A stretch of DNA of 10,509 nt from Cyanobacteria bacterium UBA1186 (GTDB lineage: Bacteria; Cyanobacteriota; Vampirovibrionia; Gastranaerophilales; Gastranaerophilaceae). The stretch lies in assembly GCA_002309875.1 (NCBI GenBank), contig DBYM01000004.1, forward strand, positions 36,039 through 46,547. The letters are read 5' to 3'. The position numbers and the translations under genes are program-made. Of this stretch, positions 1-7,997 are shown one piece after another. Numbering within the stretch: the stretch's first letter is position 1; each line of letters begins with the position of its first letter. The notes under the pieces are model-generated. The model saw only the letters and a list, made by a program, of their open reading frames with translations, was not told the origin of the DNA and made no database searches.

Positions 1-40
1 CCGCTTCATACAACAAGTAATTGATTAAACGTAAACAATA
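1..40. other. Left-edge stretch, no gene assigned
   Basis: These 40 bases are AT-rich. All three plus-strand frames hit a stop by base 28, so the tail of a plus-strand gene ending here is possible but cannot be recognised. The hairpin that follows has a T-run on this strand too, which would suit such a gene. Confidence 0.3.
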
Positions 41-71
41 AAAAAGATCGGCTTATAAAGCCGATTTTTTT
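41..71. terminator. Bidirectional intrinsic terminator after the GH13 gene
   Basis: An 8-bp perfect stem (47-54 pairs with 58-65, arms ATCGGCTT and AAGCCGAT) closes a 3-base loop. It is flanked by A5 at 41-45 and a T-run at 65-71, so either strand gives a GC-rich hairpin followed by U residues. On the minus strand it lies just past the stop of the glycoside hydrolase gene. On the plus strand it could end a gene lying left of the window. Confidence 0.85.
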
Positions 72-73
72 GC

Positions 74-1810
74 TTAAACTTTTTGCTTGAATACGTGACC
101 TTTTCTGTCTTCTTCAATATTTGGGGTATCAACTTCAAACACATATGCTCCTGCAGGAGCGAGGTCAACTCTTAACTCGTTTTCAGCCACCTGGAATTTA
201 CTCTTGTCACCATAACCCGGAGCCATATTTACGAGTTTCTGATTATTCTTTAACCCCGGAATTACTACAGTTCCCGTTAAATGTCTGTTCGGATTTTTAT
301 TTGCAATAACAACCGCAGTGCGTCCGTTATTATGACGGGCATAAGCAATTATTCCGTCCTTTTTATCACCTATTTTATCAAGTTCTATAAAACTGCTGTT
401 TCTGTCAGCAAACAAGTCTTTATTATCATTTCTCATTTTCAGAGTTTCTCTCAAAACTCTTTCCATATCAGGGCAATCACCGCCGGGTTTTCTTGACAGG
501 TTAAATATATCCAATTGGAATGAATGATGATCCATTCTGTGATTATCGGTAAAGGTTTCTTCGCTGTAACTGTCAGAATAGCCGTAATTGTAATAATCAC
601 CTGTCTGAAAACCGTCAACAAAATAAGGATTACACATCGGAATAGTTGACTGTATAACTGTTGTCATATTTGCATAGTTCTCACCCCCATGAGTCATCGC
701 TGATTTATCATCGTGTGTCATAAAAGAACCTATACAGGTTTTACCTGAAGGTAATTTTTGAGACAGTTCAAGATTTAATTTTACATAGTCAACAAAGTCT
801 TTATTGGTTGACCATTCATGGAAAATATGATACTGACCGTAGTATTCGTCAAATCCTGCTCTTAACGAATCTTCAGGTCTGTCATAAGGCATATTAACCT
901 GAGGAGAAGCACATTCATAAGTATATGTTTCTGCTAACCATGCAAATTCAGGGTCTTTTTGATGTGAATAAGGTATTATAATATCCCAAAATTCGGGAGG
1001 TTTCGCTCTCGCAACATCAGCCCTGATACCGTCAATTCCTAAATCTATACAAGCATCGACATATTGCTTATGGAGTTCCAAAAGTTTCGGATTTAACGTT
1101 CTTTTTGATTCGTCGTCCCAGGGATCAAACATACGGATATCCGCCCAGCCCTGAGGGGTCTTGTCTTCACCGTTTCTTCCGAAAGCCATTAACTCGGGCT
1201 CTGCTTCAAACCAATCTACCGATGCACAACTCGGTAAATCAAGCATTACCTTAATATTACGTTTATGACATTCGTCAATAAATGCTTTGAATTGTTCGCT
1301 TGGAGTACGAGAATCGTTTTGGTCTATTATAATTGGATCTATGGCAAGGGTTCCGTCTTTTTCGAGGAATTTCGCAGGGGCATAAAGAGAGCCTGCAGTT
1401 CCCATTGCTTTCTTTTTCCCTGACGGGTGTATCGGAAGTATGTGTATTGTATTAAAACCGTCATTTTTAAGTTCGTCCAATCTGTCAATGGCACTCAACA
1501 ATGTACCGGGTTTTTCACCGTGAGATATTGAAACAATTTCATCACCGTTTAAATCAACTGCCGTGAATGTTCTCGGAGCAATCGCAAGCATTACGGATTC
1601 GTTGTTTTGAATCATTGTTCTCAAATCATTATGGTAGGTATCCGTTTTACCAGAATTCTTAACGACAGGAATATTGGCAACAGCAAGGCTTTGCATATAA
1701 TCATCAAAAGAATCCGTTCCTTTGAACGGAACACGGTACTTTACTCCTGTTTTATTAACAGGGGAGTATAATATGGGTTTGCTTTGAGAAATATTAGTTA
1801 TTTGAATCAT
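74..1810 (-). CDS. GH13 (alpha-amylase family) glycosyl hydrolase or glucanotransferase, GlgE-like features
   Basis: A 578-residue protein with the core of an alpha-amylase (GH13) TIM barrel, expected to cleave or transfer alpha-glucan units. The catalytic triad is visible. The nucleophile is D265 in GIRADVARAK, the acid/base is E294 in WLAETYTYE, and the transition-state stabiliser is D367 in the THDD motif at 365-368. Region I is atypical: MLDLPSCAS (189-197, D191) replaces the usual DxVxNH. The pattern 'RxDxxxxKPxxFW' and the Cys-Ser-type region I recall GlgE maltosyltransferases (GH13_3), but this subfamily call is inference from memory. The C-terminus (about 480-560) looks like the usual beta-sandwich domain C. 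No signal peptide or membrane segment is seen, so it is probably cytoplasmic. The start overlaps the upstream gene by 17 bases and has a good AGGTGA site (1814-1819), so it is likely translated in coupling with its two membrane-protein neighbours. It could instead be an amylase or sucrose-phosphorylase-like enzyme. Confidence 0.85.
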   Translation of the reverse strand: MIQITNISQSKPILYSPVNKTGVKYRVPFKGTDSFDDYMQSLAVANIPVVKNSGKTDTYHNDLRTMIQNNESVMLAIAPRTFTAVDLNGDEIVSISHGEKPGTLLSAIDRLDELKNDGFNTIHILPIHPSGKKKAMGTAGSLYAPAKFLEKDGTLAIDPIIIDQNDSRTPSEQFKAFIDECHKRNIKVMLDLPSCASVDWFEAEPELMAFGRNGEDKTPQGWADIRMFDPWDDESKRTLNPKLLELHKQYVDACIDLGIDGIRADVARAKPPEFWDIIIPYSHQKDPEFAWLAETYTYECASPQVNMPYDRPEDSLRAGFDEYYGQYHIFHEWSTNKDFVDYVKLNLELSQKLPSGKTCIGSFMTHDDKSAMTHGGENYANMTTVIQSTIPMCNPYFVDGFQTGDYYNYGYSDSYSEETFTDNHRMDHHSFQLDIFNLSRKPGGDCPDMERVLRETLKMRNDNKDLFADRNSSFIELDKIGDKKDGIIAYARHNNGRTAVVIANKNPNRHLTGTVVIPGLKNNQKLVNMAPGYGDKSKFQVAENELRVDLAPAGAYVFEVDTPNIEEDRKGHVFKQKV

Positions 1811-4382
1811 CTTTCACCTGTCTTTGAATATTATGAGGATTACTCAGTTTTCCAAAAGAGATTTGTGCGAGGAATGCAGTTCCCAAAACGCCTGCCAATA
1901 CGCCTGACATTATTCTTAACCATTTTTGCGTACCGTATTTTCTGCCTGCTGCTTTTCTCATGTATTCCGTAAAATTCTGCAATCCTGATATATTGGACTT
2001 TGCCGTTTCCGTCTTTGTCATTCTTGAATATGCACCGTCCAACATATCAAGTTTGTAACTTAATTTTGTTGTATCAGTGCCGTCATTTCCAACAACATTT
2101 CTGTATTTTGCTATGAATTCCTTGAATCGTCTAACAATATCGCCTTTTTCAGATGTATCATACCCCGATAATGCTTCCGAACTAAGTTCCGTAATTATAC
2201 CTTCTTTCGGATTTGCAGAGGAACCTTCATAGAGCCACGACATCAGGGTTTTATAGTAATCAGCACCGTTTGTAATATACAGTTTATTAAAGTCATCAGA
2301 AGTATTTGAGTGCAAAAGAACATCTTTTAATTTTTGACCGAATTCAGGATATTTTTTCATAATTGAGTTCAACGCATCTTTTTCCGTATGCATTTTTCTG
2401 TAAGCATCAAGAGTATGCATAGATCTGAAATATGTGTTAATCCCGTCCTGATAGCGGTTAAATATTCTGCTGAGGGCATTATACTTATCCGAGCCGAGGC
2501 CTCTGCTGAATTCTCTTACATAATCGGCTTCACTGCCTGCTCTTACAGGCTCAGCCATACCGTCAAGAAATCTCAGCATATCGTCAAATGTATTTATTCT
2601 CACTTGTGCTGATTTAGCATCTTCGCCGATAAGACTTCTTACGGTTTCCCCAAAACCGCCGATGTTATCAAGTCTTTTAGCCGTACCATTATACAGATAC
2701 TCAAGCGAATTTATAAGTTTTTTGAGTGATGATTCTTCAGAAACGACACCATTCAACTTTATCTCTGTTTCGGAAACGACAGATGCTAACTTGTCCATAA
2801 ATTTCTTAAATTCTGCTTCATTATGCGAAATCTCGGTAAGTTTTGAATCTAATAATTTTTCGGCATATTCCTCTGAATCACGCATTTTAGCCAAATCTTT
2901 ATATTTTATGCCCAAGCCTTTTAAAAATTCTCTTTCAAATTTTGCTGCTGATTCTGCAAGTATAGTTCCCGAATCCGCTTCAAGTTTAAAATGCTTGCAG
3001 GCTTGAATCTTTTGCTTTTGTGTATTAAACTCACCCAAGACTTTTGCAAGGTCGCCTAACTTGGTAATCTGCTCATCTGTAATCTTTGACGCACTCCCTT
3101 TTTCCAAGCCGTCAGTTATTGTTCTGATAACACGTTTATAATCTTCCGCAAATGTCCCGGTTTTGCTTATACCTGACTCACTGACTTTTTTATCAATTAA
3201 GTCCGTCAACGCTTCTTTAAGTTTTGCGCTGAATTCTTCTTTGCCCAAATCTGCATATTTCCCGTTCAAATCATTAACTAACCGTTCTAATTCCTCAGCA
3301 CTCGGAATCAGGACCTGAATTCTTTCAGGTTTACGTGAATTTACACAACTTTTGGCACGTCCCAAAATGTCTTCAAAAGAAATATTTTCTGAAGGATTAA
3401 GCAATACCCGCAATTCGGTTTTTAACGCATTTGCCGATTGACTACTCATATCAGCAGTTAACAATTCGGTAATCTTACCAAAAGCATCAGAAGTAAGAGA
3501 TTTATCCTTGTATTCGGATATAATCTTAATTACTGATTTGCTTAACTCATTTTCCTCAGCATTTATCCCTTCTGCTCCATTCCACTTGCTAACGGTATTA
3601 AATACTCTATCAATTGCTTTGTTTGTTTTGTTATTTTTAATTTTTGAAACCAAAGGAGTTACGACATAATTTTCCAATCCGCAGCATGCCAGAGCGGTGA
3701 TAACCGGGGTTGCAAATCCTGCAGTAAGCATCCATAAGGTATTATTTTGTGTAGCAATTTTGCGCATTTGCTCACGAATTACATCATGTCTGTTTTTAAT
3801 GTCACGCGGAATTCCCATCTTGTCACCGATGAAATCCAAATCTTCATCCTTCTTTGCTCCAATATACATGTCATAAGGAACGTAGTTACTGTCCTGCTGT
3901 ACCGACTTCTTTCTTCCCTGATCATCAATGTACTGTTTATCAATATCATAACCGTGCAATAATCTCGCAGGAGCATTAATGGCCAACTTAGGATAAATGT
4001 TCATTGCCGTTAAAAAGGTTCCCAAACCTACGTATTCCATTATCCTTGTTTTTGGATTTGAAGTCCTTGAAGCCAAATATATTGCAATTGCAATTCCGCC
4101 GAGACGTAAACCTACATCATTCAGCCTCCCCAACTGATGGTCGTTTGCAACACCTTTATAACCGTTACGGACAGACTTCATATCATAACCGATATCTTTG
4201 AAGAAATATTTAACTCCATCTGCAAAATTATCATCAACAAGATGTCCTTTTGGAGGCAAAGGTTTAACATTGTTATCTGTGTTGACCGTCCCTTCTGCTT
4301 CCAAGTACGATTTATATCCTCCATCATTTTTAAATGATGGATTTATAATCATTTTATTCAATTTTACTAATTCAATAGCCAT
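1794..4382 (-). CDS. Large membrane protein of unknown function with long helical middle region
   Basis: I do not recognise this 862-residue protein. The N-terminus holds a short motif, IINPSFKN (12-19). Hydrophobic segments follow near residues 91-105, 114-136 and 215-235. Residues 250-815 are hydrophilic, Lys/Glu/Ser/Leu-rich and mostly helix-forming, with no motif I know. One more hydrophobic segment lies near 821-842, before a polar tail of about 20 residues. The middle could therefore be a long helical domain held to the membrane at both ends. Residues about 101-235 align weakly but colinearly with residues 93-240 of the 354-residue protein encoded just upstream, suggesting a shared membrane domain. 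The gene starts 2 bases after that gene's stop and its end overlaps the GH13 start, so all three are probably co-transcribed. The ribosome site is weak, which fits coupled translation; Met11 is an alternative start without a better site. Confidence 0.8.
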   Translation of the reverse strand: MAIELVKLNKMIINPSFKNDGGYKSYLEAEGTVNTDNNVKPLPPKGHLVDDNFADGVKYFFKDIGYDMKSVRNGYKGVANDHQLGRLNDVGLRLGGIAIAIYLASRTSNPKTRIMEYVGLGTFLTAMNIYPKLAINAPARLLHGYDIDKQYIDDQGRKKSVQQDSNYVPYDMYIGAKKDEDLDFIGDKMGIPRDIKNRHDVIREQMRKIATQNNTLWMLTAGFATPVITALACCGLENYVVTPLVSKIKNNKTNKAIDRVFNTVSKWNGAEGINAEENELSKSVIKIISEYKDKSLTSDAFGKITELLTADMSSQSANALKTELRVLLNPSENISFEDILGRAKSCVNSRKPERIQVLIPSAEELERLVNDLNGKYADLGKEEFSAKLKEALTDLIDKKVSESGISKTGTFAEDYKRVIRTITDGLEKGSASKITDEQITKLGDLAKVLGEFNTQKQKIQACKHFKLEADSGTILAESAAKFEREFLKGLGIKYKDLAKMRDSEEYAEKLLDSKLTEISHNEAEFKKFMDKLASVVSETEIKLNGVVSEESSLKKLINSLEYLYNGTAKRLDNIGGFGETVRSLIGEDAKSAQVRINTFDDMLRFLDGMAEPVRAGSEADYVREFSRGLGSDKYNALSRIFNRYQDGINTYFRSMHTLDAYRKMHTEKDALNSIMKKYPEFGQKLKDVLLHSNTSDDFNKLYITNGADYYKTLMSWLYEGSSANPKEGIITELSSEALSGYDTSEKGDIVRRFKEFIAKYRNVVGNDGTDTTKLSYKLDMLDGAYSRMTKTETAKSNISGLQNFTEYMRKAAGRKYGTQKWLRIMSGVLAGVLGTAFLAQISFGKLSNPHNIQRQVKDDSNN

Positions 4383-4384
4383 GA

Positions 4385-5449
4385 TTATAAAACCGCACTT
4401 TCTTTCTTGTTATCAATAGTATTTTTGTTCTTATTTTTAGCCATGTTTTTGGCTCTTGTAATTGTGTTTAAGGTTAAAACTGAAGTCAGAAGGGTTGTTA
4501 ATAAGACAAGTCCTTTACCTGCATGCTTCATGTATCCTTTTGTTCCCGGCTTACCCTGCCAAAGTTCCTTACAGGATTTTGCAAATGATTTAACGAATTC
4601 TTTACTGATATTCCAAGTATTCAAAGCAAAAGTTTTAAGTTTTCCGCAAACTTTTTGCGTGAAACCTGTGTTTTTATCCGAGATAAAATGTTTCTTTTCC
4701 CTGAATGCGTTAAAGAATTGCGTCCATGAATCCTGTGCCGCAAGGCAAACACCAACAGCAGCCCAGCAGTATGAGGAAAGACTTTTTGCCGTATTTGTAG
4801 TTGCGACAATGTTTTGTATAATCGGGGTTGTCTCTGTTATTGAATCATTCAAATCAGTTCCCAAACCTAATTTTTGAGCAACTTTATCGAAATATGCTCT
4901 GTCAAGCAAATCTTTCCTGAAGAATTCTTTACTGTCATAAACTTTTCTCTGCTGATATTGAACATCAATATTTGCAGCCTCACCCGCTTCTTTTGGCAAC
5001 GGATATACTATGTTTTCGTATGGAAGTTCCGTATCAACTCCCGTAGCATGCTTAACCGGTTTAGTAACCAAGTTCTTTGAGAAGGTCTTAAATAAGCCGT
5101 ATAAAACAACACCCAGGGCAAATTTATATCCTCTGTCGGCTGCTATCTTTCTGCCTTTTGATTCAAGGTATTTGTTTACACAGTTAAACACGACCATGAA
5201 CATTGCGCTTCCTGTCAAATAAGGAACAATACCCATCGTAAGAAATTCGTAGAAGTTTGAGTTAATATCTCCCTTTAAGCCCTTTATAGGATAATCAAGA
5301 AAAGCATTCGTTGTCTTATGGAAGTCTTGTTTTAATCGTGTTTTCGGAGTATCGGGCAAAATACGTGTTTCCGGAACAGGCTGCTGGGTTTCAGCCTGCT
5401 TTGATGAAAAACCGGTATTATATTGCGCAATTCTTATCGGTTCTGCCAT
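4385..5449 (-). CDS. Multi-pass membrane protein of unknown function
   Basis: A 354-residue protein that I cannot assign to a family. After a polar, Pro/Gln-rich N-terminus (1-50), hydrophobic segments lie near residues 67-92, 108-125, 222-240 and 312-332. The tail is strongly basic and Asn/Lys-rich (333-350). The start is supported by GGAG (5455-5458 on the plus strand) five bases before the ATG. It is the first gene of a three-gene unit with the 862-residue membrane protein and the GH13 enzyme. It shares with the 862-residue protein a pattern in two blocks: YLxS, LG, K, P, GxD and Y at 94-144, then KxG, D, I, NT and L at 193-236. This suggests the two are distant paralogues that may work together in the membrane. 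Function is unknown. A link to glucan use or transport rests only on the operon context. Confidence 0.8.
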   Translation of the reverse strand: MAEPIRIAQYNTGFSSKQAETQQPVPETRILPDTPKTRLKQDFHKTTNAFLDYPIKGLKGDINSNFYEFLTMGIVPYLTGSAMFMVVFNCVNKYLESKGRKIAADRGYKFALGVVLYGLFKTFSKNLVTKPVKHATGVDTELPYENIVYPLPKEAGEAANIDVQYQQRKVYDSKEFFRKDLLDRAYFDKVAQKLGLGTDLNDSITETTPIIQNIVATTNTAKSLSSYCWAAVGVCLAAQDSWTQFFNAFREKKHFISDKNTGFTQKVCGKLKTFALNTWNISKEFVKSFAKSCKELWQGKPGTKGYMKHAGKGLVLLTTLLTSVLTLNTITRAKNMAKNKNKNTIDNKKESAVL

Positions 5450-5623
5450 ACAAACTCCACACGATACTTATATATATAAAGTCATATCAACTGTTTATTT
5501 TGCTATTTTTAGGGCCCACAATTTACATTTATTTACAAAACGTAATTGGACAATAAAAGCTCATAACAAGTGTAATACACAAGGACTATCTTACCAGAAA
5601 AATATCAACTTTACATGATGACT
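5450..5623. promoter_or_regulatory. 174-base gap between tsaD and the membrane-protein/GH13 unit, possible promoter
   Basis: No gene is seen in this AT-rich gap. Close to the 354-residue gene on the minus strand is a TATATATATAA run (5468-5480), which would serve as a -10 region. A TTGATA lies at 5485-5490, but too near the run to be a standard -35. There is no clear intrinsic terminator after tsaD: the only hairpin, GTGTAATACAC, has 4 bp and no T-run. Readthrough from tsaD is therefore possible. Confidence 0.3.
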
Positions 5624-6652
5624 TTATGCTCTTGAAAATACCTCGACATCGATGTCGTCATATGTATTTTCAAAAAAGAATGCAGCACTTGCAACCATCG
5701 AGGCATTATCCGTGCAATACTTCATGATTGGTGCATATACATCATACCCTTCGTTCTTTAAATCAAATATTTTTCTTCGTATTTCGGAATTAGCCGCAAC
5801 TCCGCCCGCCAAAACAATTTGTTTGCAGGAATATTCTTCCGCAGCACGTTTAACTTTCTTCAGAAGAGTCGAAGACACACACTCCTGAAAACTTGCACAA
5901 ATATCTTCAACAGGGAGTTCTTTATTTTCAAAACTTTTAACCAATCTCAATACCGCTGTCTTCAAACCGCTGAAACTGAAATTATATCCGTCAACTTTTG
6001 CTTCGGGAAGTTTGAAAGCATGCGAATTGCCATTTTGCGCCATTTTATCTAATTTAGGTCCGCCGGGATACGGTAAGCCTATTAATCTTGCAACCTTGTC
6101 ATAGGCTTCTCCCACCGCATCATCAATTGTTTCGCCAATTATTTTCATTTCCGAAAAAGATTTTACGTATATAATTTGCGTATGACCGCCGCTTACAAGA
6201 AGTGCTAAAAAGGGCGGCTCAAGATTTGTATCAATAAAATTCGCTGCCAGATGAGCATTTAAATGATTTATTCCTATAAAAGGTTTGTCATATGCAAGAG
6301 CAAGTGATTTAGATGCATTTAAGCCAACTAAAAGACACCCAACAAGTCCCGGACCGACAGTTCCTGCGAAGGCAGATATATCTTCTCCTCTGACACCTGC
6401 CTGCTTGAACGCCTCATCAACAATAACATTTACCGCTTCTAAATGTTCTCTTGCCGCAATCTCAGGAATCACACCTCCGAATTTCTCATGAATCTCTATC
6501 TGCGATGCAACAACATTTGCCAACACCGTACGACCGCCTTTAACAATAGCGCAGGCCGTTTCGTCGCAACTCGATTCTATTGCCATAATTAAGGAGTTTT
6601 CATCTATTGTAACAGGTTTGTTACCGAATAATGTATTTTTAATCTTTTTCAT
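5624..6652 (-). CDS. tsaD: tRNA N6-adenosine threonylcarbamoyltransferase TsaD
   Basis: TsaD transfers the threonylcarbamoyl group from threonylcarbamoyl-AMP to A37 of ANN-decoding tRNAs (t6A), acting with TsaB and TsaE in the cytoplasm. The protein has 342 residues, near the usual 335-345. Family signatures are clear: IESSCDETA (25-33), the metal-binding pair H130 and H134 in NHLNAHL, LLVSGGHTQ (151-159), FSFSGLKTA (225-233), LAGGVAANS (281-289) and the C-terminal CTDNASM with D315. I chose the ATG at 6652. The same frame stays open to 6772, but that would run 92 bases into obg and add residues not seen in the family. Even so, about 22 residues precede the conserved IESSCDE block, more than usual. 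The Met at residue 23 has no ribosome site before it. The gene diverges from obg across 28 bases. Confidence 0.95.
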   Translation of the reverse strand: MKKIKNTLFGNKPVTIDENSLIMAIESSCDETACAIVKGGRTVLANVVASQIEIHEKFGGVIPEIAAREHLEAVNVIVDEAFKQAGVRGEDISAFAGTVGPGLVGCLLVGLNASKSLALAYDKPFIGINHLNAHLAANFIDTNLEPPFLALLVSGGHTQIIYVKSFSEMKIIGETIDDAVGEAYDKVARLIGLPYPGGPKLDKMAQNGNSHAFKLPEAKVDGYNFSFSGLKTAVLRLVKSFENKELPVEDICASFQECVSSTLLKKVKRAAEEYSCKQIVLAGGVAANSEIRRKIFDLKNEGYDVYAPIMKYCTDNASMVASAAFFFENTYDDIDVEVFSRA

Positions 6653-6680
6653 ATTACCATTATAGTATAAGGGAAAAAGA
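6653..6680. promoter_or_regulatory. Compact divergent tsaD/obg start region with overlapping -10-like boxes
   Basis: The 28 bases between the two ATGs hold ATTATAGTATAA (6659-6670). On the minus strand this reads TTATACTATAAT, with a perfect TATAAT only 6 bases before the tsaD ATG. On the plus strand it contains TATAGT (6661-6666), 14 bases before the obg ATG. AAGGGA (6669-6674) is the obg ribosome site. No good -35 box is found at the right distance on either side, so the promoter call is tentative. Confidence 0.4.
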
Positions 6681-7982
6681 ATGAAATTTATTGATAAAGC
6701 AAAAATCAGGGTTGTCTCGGGCCATGGCGGAAACGGTATGGTCGCATGGCGTCGTGAAAAATATGTTGACAAGGGCGGGCCTGCCGGAGGAGATGGTGGT
6801 AACGGCGGAGATATCTACCTGATTGGCGACGAAAATATGTCAACACTCCTGGATTTTAAAATGAAATCAGTATATAAAGCATCTTCAGGGGAAAATGGCG
6901 GCATCAAAGGTATGCACGGAGCCTGCGCTAAGGATTTAACAATAAAAGTTCCCTTAGGTACAATCGTCAGAGATACAAAAAACGGTAAAGTTATTGCCGA
7001 TATAACCGAGCATGAGCAAAAAGTCCTTGTTGCCAAGGGCGGCAGAGGCGGACGCGGAAACGCAAAATTTGCTACTGCTCAAAAACGTGCACCTCAATTC
7101 TGCGAGCCCGGAGAACCGGGGATTGAAAGAGTATTGGAACTTGAACTTAAACTAATGGCAGATGTCGGACTATTAGGAATGCCTAATGCAGGCAAATCAA
7201 CTTACATAAGTGCCGTAAGTTCGGCCAAACCAAAAATTGCCGATTATCCGTTTACAACACTTGTTCCTCATCTTGGAGTCGTTAAAAAATCCGACGGGGG
7301 GGCATACGTTGTCGCAGATATCCCGGGGTTAATCGAAGGGGCTTCGGAAGGAGTAGGATTAGGCCACGAATTTTTGAGACACGTTGAAAGATGCAGATTC
7401 TTAATACATATTGTAGATTTAACCGCCGAAGACCCGATAAAAAATTACAAAACAATTAATAACGAACTTGAAAAACATTCAAAGGGATTGGCAAATCTGT
7501 ATCAGATAATCGTTCTGAATAAAATTGATGCCATATCACCTGAAGACAAAAAGCAATATTTTGAAGAATTTAAAAAGTTTTCAAAAGATGTTTATCCGAT
7601 TTCTGCTGTAACAAGAGAAGGGATAAACGACCTCTTGTACTTTACGGAAAAGAAAGTTGACGAAATTCCAAAACCGGAATTTGACATTGATATAGAAGAT
7701 GATCTTGGCGCTTATGATAACGATGACAGTTCTTTTGAAATAATTAAAGCAGCAAAAGATGCCTATTTTGTGACGGGCGGGAAAATTAACAGGCTTGCCA
7801 AAGTCACTGATATAAGAAATACCGAACAGGTAATCAGGCTCCAAAACATTATGAAAAGTATGGGTGTCTTTGAAGAACTGCATAAATACGGACTTAAAAA
7901 CGGCGATACGGTAATCGTCGGCCACCTAGAATTGGGATATTATGATGACGAGGTTTGGGGCGAAACAAGTACTAAAATTTAA
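6681..7982 (+). CDS. obg: Obg-family GTPase (50S ribosome assembly)
   Basis: Obg/CgtA is an essential GTPase that binds the 50S subunit late in assembly and links growth to nucleotide levels. All three domains are present in the 433-residue protein. The glycine-rich Obg fold covers about 1-158 (for example KGGPAGGDGGNGG at 31-43 and KGGRGGRGNAKF at 119-130). The G domain has G1 GMPNAGKS (166-173), G2 around FTTL (191-194), G3 DIPG (213-216), G4 NKID (280-283) and G5 SAV (308-310). The C-terminal OCT domain covers about 352-426 and ends in the usual GHLELGYYDDEVW-type sequence. AAGGGA seven bases before the ATG supports the start. It heads a compact operon with tadA, a TIGR02757 gene and a small membrane protein, and is divergent from tsaD. 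Confidence 0.97.
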   Translation: MKFIDKAKIRVVSGHGGNGMVAWRREKYVDKGGPAGGDGGNGGDIYLIGDENMSTLLDFKMKSVYKASSGENGGIKGMHGACAKDLTIKVPLGTIVRDTKNGKVIADITEHEQKVLVAKGGRGGRGNAKFATAQKRAPQFCEPGEPGIERVLELELKLMADVGLLGMPNAGKSTYISAVSSAKPKIADYPFTTLVPHLGVVKKSDGGAYVVADIPGLIEGASEGVGLGHEFLRHVERCRFLIHIVDLTAEDPIKNYKTINNELEKHSKGLANLYQIIVLNKIDAISPEDKKQYFEEFKKFSKDVYPISAVTREGINDLLYFTEKKVDEIPKPEFDIDIEDDLGAYDNDDSSFEIIKAAKDAYFVTGGKINRLAKVTDIRNTEQVIRLQNIMKSMGVFEELHKYGLKNGDTVIVGHLELGYYDDEVWGETSTKI

Positions 7983-7997
7983 GAGGATATAATTACG
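7983..7997 (+). promoter_or_regulatory. tadA initiation region with a ribosome site but no standard start codon
   Basis: Straight after the obg TAA comes GAGGATATAATTACG. GAGG (7983-7986) is a good Shine-Dalgarno core. The in-frame codons that follow are ATA (7989), ATT (7992) and ACG (7995). ATT is 5 bases and ACG 8 bases from the core, so both are well placed. No in-frame ATG, GTG or TTG occurs before 8193. Confidence 0.6.

Noticed and set aside
4407..4877. 156-residue open frame on the plus strand
   Set aside because: It lies wholly opposite the 354-residue membrane gene; its hydrophobic look is the mirror of that gene, and it has no ribosome site or known motif.
5569..5579. GTGTAATACAC hairpin after tsaD as a terminator
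   Set aside because: The stem is only 4 bp with a 3-base loop and no T-run on either strand.
5643..5654. Perfect palindrome GACATCGATGTC
   Set aside because: It lies inside the tsaD coding region (Asp-Ile-Asp-Val) and has no T-run or repeat elsewhere, so it is probably coding coincidence.
6653..6772. 40-residue longer TsaD starting at 6772
   Set aside because: It would overlap the obg coding region by 92 bases, and the added residues do not resemble TsaD. The ATG at 6652 gives a normal length.
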